Part shown: piece by piece, positions 32,101 through 44,100 of the stretch | How positions within the stretch are numbered: position 1 is the first letter of the stretch | Layout of the letters: the number at the start of each line of letters is the position of its first letter | Assembly (NCBI GenBank): GCA_016858145.1 | Contig: JAEHOE010000066.1 | Span: 496,001 to 560,000, forward strand | Length of the DNA stretch: 64,000 bases | Reading direction: 5' to 3' | DNA from: Edaphochlamys debaryana | Lineage: Eukaryota > Chlorophyta > Chlorophyceae > Chlamydomonadales | Program-made: the position numbers and the translations under genes | Notes under the pieces: model-generated | What the model was told of the DNA's origin: nothing | The model's database searches: none | Seen by the model: the letters and a program-made list of their open reading frames with translations, nothing else

Positions 32101-35100
32101 TGCCAGCCCCCGTTCCCTTCCGCTTCCCTAGACCTCTCCGTACGATCTCATCTGCCGTACAACTGCCGTACATCTTGTCCTCACCCCGCAGGCTCCCTGG
32201 AGGGCAAGCCCATGTCTGTACTGCTGGCCCCACACTTCAGGTGCGTGAGCCACCGGCCTCGGAATGAAGACGTTCCGCCTGCCTCCCCCCCTCCTGCCTC
32301 CCCCCCTTCCTCCCCCACGCTCGCGCGTTACCGCCCTCTCATCCCACTGCCACTCCCCTGTATGTCCCGCACCCCCCTTCCCTTCAGCCGCCGCATGGCC
32401 GACACACTGGCTGCCATGGTCGCCGCCTCCACCCGCACACTGGCGGCGGTGGCGGCGGGGGGCGCCGCACAGGAGGGCAGCGGGGGGCACGGCGAGGCGG
32501 GGGCCGGGGGCGCGCTGGCGGGCGCGGGCGGGGGCTCCGGCGGCGGTGCGGCGGACGTCAGTGCGGCCGGACCAGACCTGGTGGTGGTGGTGAGCCGGGG
32601 GGAGGGGGGGGTATGTACTTCAAGCGAGGGAGAGGGGTTTTCGGGGGTTTTGTGGGGCGACGCCCTGGGAGAGGGCGGGAGGGTGGGTGAGCGACTGCTC
32701 TGCCGCTAGTCGTGCTCTGCGGGGCCCCTTTCTTCATGTTGCCCTCGTCACGTCCGCTCCCCCTCCATGCCCCCTTCACCCCCTCCCCCCTCCCCCCCTC
32801 CCCCCTCCCCCCCCCCTTACAGGGCATGCACTTTGACCGGGTGGCCTTCCCCGTCAAGCTGTCCCTGCGCAAGGCCTCGGGTGGGGGGGACGGGGGGTGG
32901 GGGTGGGGGTCGGGGGAAGTTTGAGGGGAGGGGGCAGAAGCCGGGGGTAGAAGGGAGGACGCTGAGGACGCCTCCTCACTCCTCAGCGGCTCCACGTGTA
33001 CGGCACTACCGTCGGCTACGGCGCCGCGATCCCCTCCCAACCTCCCTCCCCTCCCCCTCCTCCTCCTCCTCCCTCCCTTCCCCCCAAGGCGTGGGCGAGG
33101 ACAGTCAGTTTGTGGCCCTTCTCGAGCCCCTGCCTGCGGGCAGGGGGGTGGCCTCCCTGTGGGTGTCACCCTCGGGCACCATCGCCGCATGCGACCCACA
33201 CTTCGTGGCGCACTTCGGGTGAGCGGTTGGCGGTTGGTTGGTTGGTTGGTTGGTTGGCTGGCTCGTTGGTTTGCCGAGAGGTTGTGCTGTGTTTGGCTGC
33301 CCTCCACCCCACAACCACCCCCTCCAACCCTCCCCCCTCTCACGCCCCCCAGGTGGAAGGCGTCCGAGGTCAACGGCGCCGCGCTCACCTCCCTCCTGTC
33401 CGTGGCAGCGCCGGAGGGCGCAGCGGGCGAGGCCGAGGAGGGCGGCGGCGCAGACGCGGAGACGGGCGACGACCTGGCGGGACCCGAGAGCGCTGGAGAC
33501 CTGATGAAGAGGTGAGCCGCATCAGTCACACATGAAGCTGCCGTACAAGTGTACGATCCTACCTGCCGCATGCACATGCCGTGCCTTTCAGACTCCTCCT
33601 TCCAACCTCTCACACCCCATCCCCACGCCACCAAACGTGCAGGCTCCTGGCCACCGCACGCGCCAAGGCCGCCGCCGCCGCCCCCGCCGCCTCTCAGCCG
33701 GGTCAGGGCCAGGCCCCGGGCAAGGCCCGCGCCCCCGCCCCTCCCCCCACGGCCCACGCGCTGGTTGGGCACAAGTACGACGTCAGCCCCTCGGCCGTCA
33801 CCCTTACGGTGTTGGAGCAGGGTGCGTGTGTGGGGGCTGCTGGGGGAAGGGGGGGGCGGTACAGGAGGGGTATGGTAGGGAGAGGGGCTGCTCACCTGGC
33901 CTTCAAGGACGAGCGGTACCCGACGTAGCCGTCAACCTCCTCGCCCAACCCCGCCCCTCACGCCCCCACCTTTCCCTCCCCCCGCAGAGCACAGCGCGGG
34001 GGAGGTGCCCATCCACGAGCTGCGCCTGCGCCTCGTGTCGCCCGACCCACCCCAGGTCAGTGTCTCGACACGAAAATGGCGCTGGCCGCCCCCCCAGGGA
34101 CCCGCCGCCTCTACCCCCCCTCCCCTCCCTCTACCCCCCCTCCCCTCCCTCTACCCCCCCTGATCCCACCCCCTTGACCCCTTGATCTCCCCCCCCTCTC
34201 AGCTCCTGGTGGCCAACCGCAAGGGCGTCATCCTGCACGCATCTCCCGAAGTGGCGGCGCAGCTCAAGGGCGCGGGCTCGGGCGGCAAGCTGGGCCTGGG
34301 CGGGCCCGGGGCTGGGCCCCGCCTGGGCGGCGCGGGCCCGGCCGGGCCCCTGGCGGGCCTTGACGGCGCCGACGGCGCGGTGGCGGCGGGCGCCTCCCCG
34401 TCCGACGTGCTGGCGGGTTTCAGCCTGTCGGACTTCCTGTCCACTCCTTGGAAGGAGCTGCACGTCAAGCTGCTGAAGGTGGGAACCTTTCCCCACACAC
34501 ACCTCTCCTCAAAGTCTCCCCCGTTCTTTTTGCCCCTTCCCCGATCCCCTCGAGTTTCGCTGTGTTTGTACTATGTAGCTGCGTGGAAGGGCCTGGAGTT
34601 GTAGCCCGAGCTCCCTCATTCTACGCGCCTCGAGCAGCGGAACGCTCCTCCTCCCCTTCACTCGCACCTCAACTCCACCCGCCTTGGCCCCGCGCCTGAC
34701 CCCACCTATCAGCGCTCGCTCCCCATCCCGACCTGCCCACGTGCCAACCCCGCCTCTTCATCCCCCCCCATCCCACCCCCCAGGACACAACGGCCATCAC
34801 GCCCCCCTGCCGCCGGCCCATGGGATGCCGCAAGCCCGCGCCGGGGCCCACCCTGGAGCTGCGATCCGCCCAGGTGCGCCCGCCGCTGCGCCCCGTTGCT
34901 TCGCCCCAGCCGCACCCCGCCCTCACCCGCACGGCCGCACCCCCTCTCTGCATGCACGCCCCCGCTTGCTTCCAACCACCAACCGCCCAACCACCACTCT
35001 TCCAACCGCCAACCGCCAACTGTCGCAGGGCAAGCCGCTGTACATGACGGTGTCCGTGACCACGGCCGAGGGCGCCGCGGAGCCGCTGCACGTGGTCCGC

Positions 35101-38100
35101 CTGGGTCGCTCCTCGCTGGCGGCGGCGCTGGGGGAGCGGCGCCTGCGTCTGAGCGTGGCGGCGGGGGGGCAGGTGCTGGGGGCGGCGGGGGATGGAGCGG
35201 CGGAGCTGCTGGGCCTGGACGCGGCCAAGGTGGGTGGAGGGGGTGGGGAGAGGGAGGGGGTGGAGTGGGAGGGTAGGTGGGGGGGATTTGCGGGCGAGGC
35301 GCAAGCGTGTGGTGGGTGGGGTGGGGCGGGGTGGGGCGGGGTGGGGCGGGGTGGGGCGGGGTGGGGCGGGGTGGGGTGGGGCCGGGGAGATTCGTGCGAG
35401 GGGGGCTGGGGTGGTGGAGTGGGGCGCGGTGCGAATCGAGCGACGTGGGGAAGGGGGCCAGCAGCGTGCCGCGTGCGTAGAAGTAGGGGTAGGGCCACCT
35501 GCCCCCGCACTTGATGCCCCTCCGCTTGCGCCCCCCCACCCCCTCCGTCCCTCTTCAGCTGGTTGGCCGCAGCGTGTGGGACCTGGTCCACGAGCCGTCG
35601 CAGCAGTCCGAATGGGCGGAGAGCGGCGGCCGCCTGCGCAGCCCCGCGCCGCGCAACGTGCCCGCCCTGGTCGCCAGGTGGGATGTGGGATGTGGAAATC
35701 CTCGCACGCCTCCTTGCCTTGGACCTGCCCCCCAACCGGCCCCTGCCGCAGTCAGTCACACCTAGCCCGTCTGACCTCACGCAATGACCCTTTCCGCCCT
35801 CGCTTCCGCCTCGTCGCTAACCCCTCGTGGCTAACCCCACCTGCCCCCCACAGAGTGACCGCCAACCCCGGCGCCTCCTACCGTGTGCGGGTGTTGCCCT
35901 CGGGGCCCCGCGCCGCCGTCGGGGGCATGTCCTTGGTGGCCGCCGCTGCGGCGGGCGCGGCGGGGGCTGCGGGGCGGGGACCCCCCGGCCGCCCGGCGGT
36001 GATGCAGGTGGGGCATGACCGCGCCCTGTCTTCCGTGCTGGCTGCTCCGTCTCGGTGATTCCTGCAGAACTAAACGCATCCTTTCAAATTCGATTCCTTG
36101 TTACCTCCAGCTGCTGCTACCCGCTGCGCCCGAGGACGACGACGACGGGGCCGCCGCCGCCGACCCCTCCGCCCCCGCCATCGTACTGGACCTATGGCCC
36201 TGCGCCGCACTCACAGGTGAGCACCCCCACCAACCACCCCCTCTCGCTTGAAGGAACCCCCCCCAACCACCACCGCCAACCACCACTGTCAACCACCCCA
36301 ACCACCATCCCAACCACCCCCAACCGCCACTTAACGGTCGCAGGCCTGCTGGAGCTGGACCCGTCAGGCCGCGTGGCCTCACTCCACGAGGAGGCCACCC
36401 GACCCGCGGGTCTGCTCTTCGGCCTCCCCCACACCGCCCTCCTGGGCGCCCCCCTGTCGGCCCTCCTGGCGCTGCCCCCCGGCCGCTCCGACCCCGGCGA
36501 CCTGCTGACGCTGCACGGCTCCAAGAAGAGCGCCATGAAGAGCAACCGGAGGGACGGCGCCGCGGTCAAGGTGGGTGGGTGGATGGATGCTGGGTTCTGG
36601 GGTGCGGTTTGGAAAGGGGTTCCAAGTGTCCGGGGGTTCGGGTGCATGCAGCTCGCCTGCCGTACACGCACGCAACCCCACTGCATGCCGCTTTCGATGC
36701 CCCTCCGCCCGACGGTCCTTATATCTGCCTGCCATATCTGCCTGCCACTTTCCCCCCCCATGCACCCCACCCCCAGATCGGCCCCGTGCACGTGCTGTCG
36801 GGGATCCACAGCGACGGCCAGCCGCTGTCCCTGGAGGTGCAGGTGAGGGAGGGCATGGACGCTCGCGACAGGGGTTTGGTCTTCCTCTTCGTAATCCAGT
36901 CGGCCCACCTATCAAGGAGGCATCACTGCCTGCCGGTAGTCCCTGTACAGGCCCAACGGGCCCCACGCGGAGACTCATGTACCCCACCCACAGCGCTCTC
37001 TCCCACGTCCCACCCGCTCAGCGTGCTCCTTCCGCCGTTCCCTCCCTGCGCTCCAGGTCATTGGCCGGCCCGGCCCCCACCAGACCCTCACCGCCATCCT
37101 GCGCCCCCACTCCGCGCCCCTGATGCCCTCCGCCGCCGCTCTGGGCGTGGCCACGCCGCCGCCCCGCTCCGACGCCGCCGCCCTCATCCGCCTCACCGAC
37201 GCCCCCGCCCCCAAAGCCCGCATCGCCGATTCCGCCAACACGCTCATGCTCAGCACTGGACCCGGTGACGTCATCGTCGGCAGTACGGCCAAGCGTGAGT
37301 CACTCATCCCGCCGTCGCCAACCGCCGCTGCCGCCGCCGCTGCCGCCGCCGCTGCCGCCGCCGCTGCCGCCGCCGCTGACGGCGGCGATACGAGCTTCAA
37401 GCTTCCGCCGCGCGTGGCGGCGGCTGCGGTGGCGGCGGGCCTTGACGTGTCAGGCCCCGCCTCCGTCGGTTGGCGCAGCCGGGTCGGTAGCATGACCGGC
37501 GGAAGTGCAACCGGCGCGGCGGGCTCGGGCCCGGGCGCCGCCGGCCAACCAACCGCCGCCCGCAGCAAGCCGTCCCGCCTGGGGTCCAACCTGGGCCCGG
37601 GCGGGCCCCCGGCTGTGGCGGTTGAGGGCCCGGCTGGGCCCGGCAAGGCCAAGGAGGCCACCGACAAGGCCGCCGAGTCCGACGATGAGCTCGCCGCCCT
37701 GGAGGCCCTGATGGGCCCCGACGAGGCCCAGCAGGGCCCCGGTCGGGCCCAGAAGGAGTTCAAGGAGACGGACAACGCTGAGACCGAGGCGGCCAAGGCC
37801 GCTGCCGGCACTGGCGAGACGGCTGGGGAGGGAGCAAAGCAGGCAGGAGAGAAGGCCAAGCCTGAGTCAGCTCGCCGCCGGCAGGGCACGCCGCCGCCCG
37901 CCGTCAAGGAGGCAGCCGCGCTGCGCGGAAAGGCCGGCGGGGAGGAGGAGGAAGGGGCGGGCGACGAAGACGACGAAGACGCGAATGGTGAGGCAACAGG
38001 AGCTCCTCACGCTGCCGCTCATGGCGAGCCGGTATGGAGCGCCTCGTTCCTCTTGTGCTTTAGTTCGACTTTGTTGCATGCGCTTGCACCCAACCGGTGC

Positions 38101-41100
38101 CCTCTGCGAGCTCGCTTGGCACGCGCCCTCATGGCCCTTCTCTCCCTTCCTCTCGGCCGCACAGCAGAAGAGGGCGGCGCCGGCTCGGAGAAGGGCAGTG
38201 AGGGCGGCGACAGCGGGGAGAAGGTGCGCCCATGACCCTACCTTGCGGGCCCCCTTTGCCCTCCAGAGCCACTCGCATTGAACCTAGTTCCCCTGACCCG
38301 GTTTCGGGCCACCTCCCACCTACCGGGTTCCAGCTCCCATGCAGTCCTCTCTCAGGCTCCCCTTAAGCGCCCACGTGTTGCTGCCACTCCCTCTCTCCCT
38401 CTCTCCCTCCAAACCCCAGCCCAAGAACCGGGACGCAGACGGCCGCATCTCCCAATGGGTGACCTCTGAGGGTGGGTCTCGGGGCTGGTGGGGGTGGTAG
38501 GGGCTGTGAGGGCCTCAGTGGAAGTGGTGTGAACTGGCTCAGGACCAACTCAGGACCATCTCAGGACCATCTCAGGACCATGTCAGGACCATGTCAGGAC
38601 CATGTCAGGACCATGTCAGGACCATGTCAGGACCATGTCAGGACCAACCAACCGTGTAGCCCACGGCAACGCCGACCCCCGTTCCTCCTCCTTTCCTTCT
38701 GGCTCTCTCCCCATTGCACCTCACATATCTCGTCGGCCGTTCTGCTGCTCCTTGCTTACCCTCATCTCTCTCTCAATATCCAAACAGGCGCCATGTACCA
38801 GAACTGTAGCACGCGCTGTACACCTATTGCTTTCTATCTCTCTGACCTTTAATATTTTCGCGAACTATCCAAACTATCCAATCAGGCGCTATGTACCAGA
38901 ACTCAGTGCCCGTGGCCAACGAAGAAGGCACCGAGGCCAAGGTGAGGAGCCCTGCCTGCAGCTGGCTGGCGCACAACCTACCTCTAGCGAACCCCCCACC
39001 TCGACATACACCCCACCCCCGCCCGACCTCCCGACCTCCCCACGCCCCACCCAGCACCCCTGCCCCCTTGCTTCATCCCCCCCTTGCTCCATCCCCCCTT
39101 CCCCAACACAACCAACCCAACAGACCGGCCCCCCCAGCGAGGAGGACGACCTCGGCAGCGACGAGGACGACGCCATGTTCTCCGCCCTCGCCTCGGCCAT
39201 CCAGCAGAAGGGCGGAAAGGGCGGCGCGGACGGCGGCCCAGCCCACGGCGCTGCAGCCAAGGCCCCGGCCGCATCCCTCCGCTCCGCCGCGGACCTAGGC
39301 GGGGGCGCGGGGGCGGGGGGGCTGAAGCCGCTGCCGGCCCTGCCGGAGGCGGGCAAGGCCACGGCGGGGGGCGGGACCACCGCGGGTGGAGAGGCGACGA
39401 CGGTTGGCGGTTACGTGGATGATGATGCGGCGAGCGAGGGGGGTCAGAGCGCCATGAGTGCGCAGTCGTGTGAGTGGTTGGGAAGGGGGGTGGGGTGGGC
39501 AGGGGAATGGGCGGGGGTTGAGGGGCAAGAGGGCCAGGTCGGACACTCGGCCCATGGCACAGGGTAGTCCCTCCTCTGCTGGCTGTTGCTTGCGGCGATG
39601 CTTCCTGCTGCTGCTCTTCAACTGTGCGGTGAGGCTTGGACTCACCCCCGCCGCCCCTCCCTCCCCATCCCCCAACCTCAACCCCATCCAGCCGGCGGCG
39701 GTGCGGAGTACAAGCGCGGCAAGCGCTTCCGCAAGCTGGTGCGCCTCATGGACTCACCCGTGGCGCAGCAGGTGGGGTTGGGGTGTGTGGGAAGGCGGGG
39801 GGGGGTGCGTGGGTGTTGTTGCCACGTGCCACGGGGGCATGGGGGGGGGCACGGGGTGCCTGGGTCTGGCTCCGCCCATGGACTTACTTGCGGCATGGAG
39901 GGACGCTGCAGCATGTGTGGGGGCAGGTGGGAGTTGGAGTTGGACAAGGGTTGGAGGAACATTGTGCTGTGTGTCTTGTGGCGAGGGTGTGGCGACGGGC
40001 GCCCTCGCCCTACCCCTTAGCCTCTTACCCCCTTCCGCCCTTCTGCCCACCCTTTCCTACCGGCCCCGCCCCCCTCCGCTCTCCCCCCCAGGCCCAGCAG
40101 CGCTTCCGCTCCCACGCCATCGTGACCGTACTGCTGCTGGCTGCCGTACATGTCGTATTCTTCGTACTGACGCTGATCTCAGTCAAGACCCAGAACGCCT
40201 CCATGGACAACCTGGGGCGCAGCGGGGAGGCGGAGAAGATGATGCAGCAGGTGGGCGGGCCCGGGCGAGGGCCCGGCTGGGCCCGGAGTGGACCCGGGTG
40301 ACTAAGGGGAGACGAAATGTGTACTGCCTTCCTGGACCACGCGCCGGTTCATCTACCTCTTTCTCCAACCAACCGGACCCTGACCCCCTGGATGGCACCC
40401 CCCCCCCCACCCCACCTGCCTCAGATCATGACCGACGTCCGCAGCCTGGCCCAGATCTCCAAGAACGCCACCCATCCCAATCTGTACAGCAGCGCGGATG
40501 CGCCCAGGTTCATCGCGCGCATCGCGAGCAACGCAGAGGCGATCAAGGTGCGTACGGCATGCATGCCGGGCAGAGCACTGCAACAGGCATCAGCGCCCCT
40601 TCGCTCGCTCCCAACACGCCGCCTGCACCTAACCCCCAACTGCCAACCGCTCCAACCGCAGCTTCGACTCAACGACATTCTGGCGGACCACCACTCCTCC
40701 CAGTCCAAGGTCCTTAACCTCTTCTTCTACACGTCGGTGGAGGTGCGTGGGATTGGGGCTACAGAGGGAAGGGGGTGGGGGTGGAGTTTATGACGGCGCA
40801 ACAGGGACGGAGGGGGGGGACCAAAGGGTCTCCAAGGGTACATGCCGTGGGTCTTTTCCGGGACCCTGGGACCCTGGAGTAGTGTTCTGCTGGTCTTCGA
40901 CTTGCTGGGTTTCCACCGCCTGTCTAATTTTTCCTCTGCCGCTCCCTCCATTCCCTGCCCCTGCTCTCCTGAAGGTGTGGAACGGGCGTGATGACCACGG
41001 CACCGACAAGTGGACCAACGTGACCGTATGGGTGAGCGGCGGGGGCCAGAAAGAAAGGGCGGTGGACGGGGCGGAGCAGGGTGGAAGGGGAGGCGCAACT

Positions 41101-44100
41101 GGCAACCCCTTACACCAACCCTTACTTCACCCCCTCCGCACCTTTCCACCTTCCCACCCCCCACCCCACCCCCCACCCCCCACCCCCCACCCCCCACCCC
41201 CCACCCCTCAGGACTTCGCCACACGGTTCTACGTGAACGCCAAGCAGGTGGGGGGGGGGCCGGGGGGGGCGGGCCCGGGGTGGTGGATGATGAGGGGTGG
41301 GCATGGCGGATCCTCTATCTGCTCTTATCCACCGCTGCTCGTCATCCACTGCACGCCCAACCCACTCCCCTCCATTCCACCTCCCCACCCCCCTGCACCC
41401 CTGCACCCCCCACCCCCCACCACCCCCAGGTGGAGCAGCACGCGGACGAGTGGCTGGCAGCGGGCGTCCCCATCGACACCACCGTGCCCGCAGAGGTGCG
41501 TGCGCGTGTTCACCACCACCACCACCACCACCATAGGCGCGATTGGCTTGCTTGTTTGAAGCGTGGTCGCGCGCAGCGTTGACACCCCGGCGACCGCACA
41601 GGTCGCACAGAGATCTATGTGTTATCGCGCGCCGTGCGCGCTCTTGCCCGCTACCGTTGCTGGCGGGTTGATGTCAACCCGTCATGACCCTTCGTCCTCC
41701 CGGTCCGTCCCGCAGTTCCTGATGATATCGGGTCCGCAGCTCTTCCACTCAACACGCCAGGTGGGTGCGCGCTTCGGCTAGCAGGGCTGTGATTAAGAAT
41801 TCTGGTCTTGGATCTTATATCAGACGGGCAAGCGCGGGGTCGGCAAAACAAAGCTGAGCACGTCAGGTGGAAGCAAGCAAGCGGGGGGCCGGCATGCCAA
41901 GCGGCTGGGCTCGAGTGCTTACTTGTGTCGCGCTCGGCTCCAAAGGCACATTCCCGCCCCCCTCCTCCCCATCCTACCCTCATTAGGTCATGGACGCCCT
42001 CCTGGATGACACCATTGACAACGTACACATGGTGGGGAAGCTGTGGGATTTGGGGGTGGGGGGAAAAGGGAGGGTAATGGTTGAGAGTGAGGAGCGCTGG
42101 GCTGCTTGCTACTACCCTCTCCTCCGTACGCACCCCTCACGCCCGCCCTTGCTCCCCCCCCCCCCTGCTCCCCCTCAGGTCGAGATGGTGCAGATCGTGT
42201 TCCTGGTCATTGAGGGAGCAGCCATCAGCTTCATGGCCGCATGGTACGACAGGGATCTGATCTGGGCCCGCGTGGGGCCTGGGGCGGGCCCACGGAGGGC
42301 GTCGGAAGGGACCGGGTCTGTGGATGAGAGCTTCCTTTCAAAAGGCCCTGACAGTGACAGCCCGCTCCTTCCCTTCTGGCTTCCCCCTATCCCGCCAGCT
42401 ACCTCACCTATCTGCTGAGGGCAGTGGCGGCCCAGCGGTACAAGCTGTACGGCACGTTCTTGCTCGTCCCAGTGGTGCGTACGGCATGGCGCTCAGTACG
42501 AGCCGTAGCGACTCGTGTTCTGGGTTCCCCGCACGACTAGGGCCAGGGCCCCGCCCCGTGGTCGTTTGCCCTCTTCCCTCCTTGAGCTGAAGCCCCGCAC
42601 GTCCTCCCCTCTCCCCCTCCCCCCTCTCAGGGCCTCACACGTGCCCTCGCCACACAGAACACCAACCTCCTACTGGAGGTGAGGGCTAGGGAGGGATGAG
42701 CTCGTGTCACACACGTGTGTACGGCTGCGAATACCAATTGCCAACACCCCAACTACCAACCGCCAGGACGACGAGGACGAGGACGGCGAGGACGAGGAGG
42801 GCAACCGCCCACAGGCGGCACCCGCGCCCGAGGAGGGCGGCGGCAAGGCCAAGCGAAAGCTCACCCTGTCTGTCAACGAGAACGGTGCCGGCGGCGGCGG
42901 TGGGGGCAAGGGCGGCGAGGGCCAATCCCTGCTTGAGCCTTCCACCCCCGGCGGCGGCAAGGGCGGCCGCGGAGCATCCCACACCTCCAAGTGAGTGCCA
43001 CCTCGGGCTGGGGCTGACAGGGCCGTGGCGGGTCGTCGGTTGGGGGTTGTCGGTTGGTGGGATCCCTCCGTGGCGAGCTCGTGTTCACGTGTGCGGCCCT
43101 TGCTTCAAACCGCACGCTCAGGGCGGACGCGCTGGATCTGTCGGTGACCGAGCGGTCTGCCTCGCGCGGCTTCATGGCCAGAGTCAAGGGCATGTTCAGG
43201 TGGGTCGGCGGTTGGCGGTTGGCGGTTGGGCCGATGATCCGTCGGTTGGCTGGCGCTCGCCATGCGGACACGGGGCGGCGCCTGTCCGCTCTTCCTCATC
43301 TCGTGCTCACATGGAGCGAGGCGTACGGTGGGGAGCTCGCACCCCGCCATACGCCCCGACCACATAGCTCTCCCTCCCTCCCTCCCTCTAACCAGCATGT
43401 GCCTCCCTACCCCCTCCTCCCTACCTCGGAAACCTGCGCAGGCGAAACAGCGTCGCGCCGCACCCCGGCTCCGGGGCCGGGGCCCTGGCCACCAGCGGCG
43501 GCTCGGGCAAGCGCGTGCTCAAGTACGACAGCCACGACACTTACGTAATGCTGCTGCCGTTCATCGCTTGGTCCCTGCTGGTGCGTGATCTGCCGTACGA
43601 GATCCAGGCGTCGGAGGCCGCTTTCTGGCCATGGTGTCTCAGGCCAGGGGTTTGCATCTAACCCATGCATGACCTGCTGCCGTACTGCGGCCTGTCGCAG
43701 GTGATCAGCATCTACATCACGGCCGTGATCAAGATGGAGGGCGTGGTGGAGGTGGTTGCCGTACACTCGGTCGTCAACTTCATGGCGGCGCGCGCCTACC
43801 GAGCGGTGCGTGCCTGCTGGGTGCTCCGTCGTGCGCATCTCGTTCCGCCTTGGTCCAAACGTTCAACGCGCCTGCGCCCCCCCGCTCTCCCTCTCACCCC
43901 CCCCCCCATCCACAGATCTACTTCTCCCAGGAGGTGCAGGTGGCCGCCCTGGAGGCCCCCGCCGCCCTGGACTCCCTCCGCTCCGCCCTCCGCGGTGTGC
44001 TGCGAATGGTCAAGGACGCCTGGTACACCCTGCAGCTGGGGGACAACGCCTGGCTGGCAGTGGGTGAGCGCCCTTTGGGGTGGGGGAGGGAAGGGGAGAG

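Larger units (their letters stand above)
31546..36842 (+). other. TmcB-like gene, block 3: PAS repeat region (exons 21-37)
   Basis: Exons: 31546-31619, 31905-31944, 32192-32240, 32388-32589, 32823-32880, 33089-33218, 33353-33511, 33643-33821, 33988-34055, 34203-34478, 34784-34873, 35029-35229, 35559-35677, 35854-36007, 36111-36216, 36344-36570 and 36777-36842. PAS-like units are recognised by a small-residue strand followed by G-x-I/V-x-x-x-N/D and a hydrophobic helix. They begin at GVLVVNATGEMQMANKQAHV, ASLWVSPSGTIAACDPHFV, LLVANRKGVILHASPEVAAQ, LRLSVAAGGQVLGAAGDGAA and LLELDPSGRVASLHEEATRP. Linkers rich in Gly/Ala separate them. No Cys-flavin (LOV) signature is visible, so a light-sensing flavin is not supported. 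Confidence 0.75.
37057..39771 (+). other. TmcB-like gene, block 4: low-complexity linker (exons 38-43)
   Basis: Exons: 37057-37987, 38165-38223, 38420-38471, 38886-38941, 39124-39469 and 39692-39771. Exon 38 is the longest (931 bases) and starts with a last conserved strand (IGRPGPHQTLTAILRPHSAP) before an Ala run at 37320-37378 and Glu/Lys/Ala-rich sequence. Exons 40-41 read DADGRISQWVTSEGAMYQNS, a short conserved island shared by the family. Exon 42 is acidic then Gly/Thr-rich. Exon 41 has a partial copy of its own 5' end about 98 bases upstream. Confidence 0.75.

Noticed and set aside
32558..33895. 445-residue minus-strand open frame
   Set aside because: Antisense to TmcB-like exons 25-28; Pro/Ser/Arg-rich shadow of C-rich intron tracts.
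31546..36842. Light-sensing LOV domain in the PAS region
   Set aside because: None of the PAS-like units shows the GRNCRFLQ-type Cys motif needed for flavin adduct formation.
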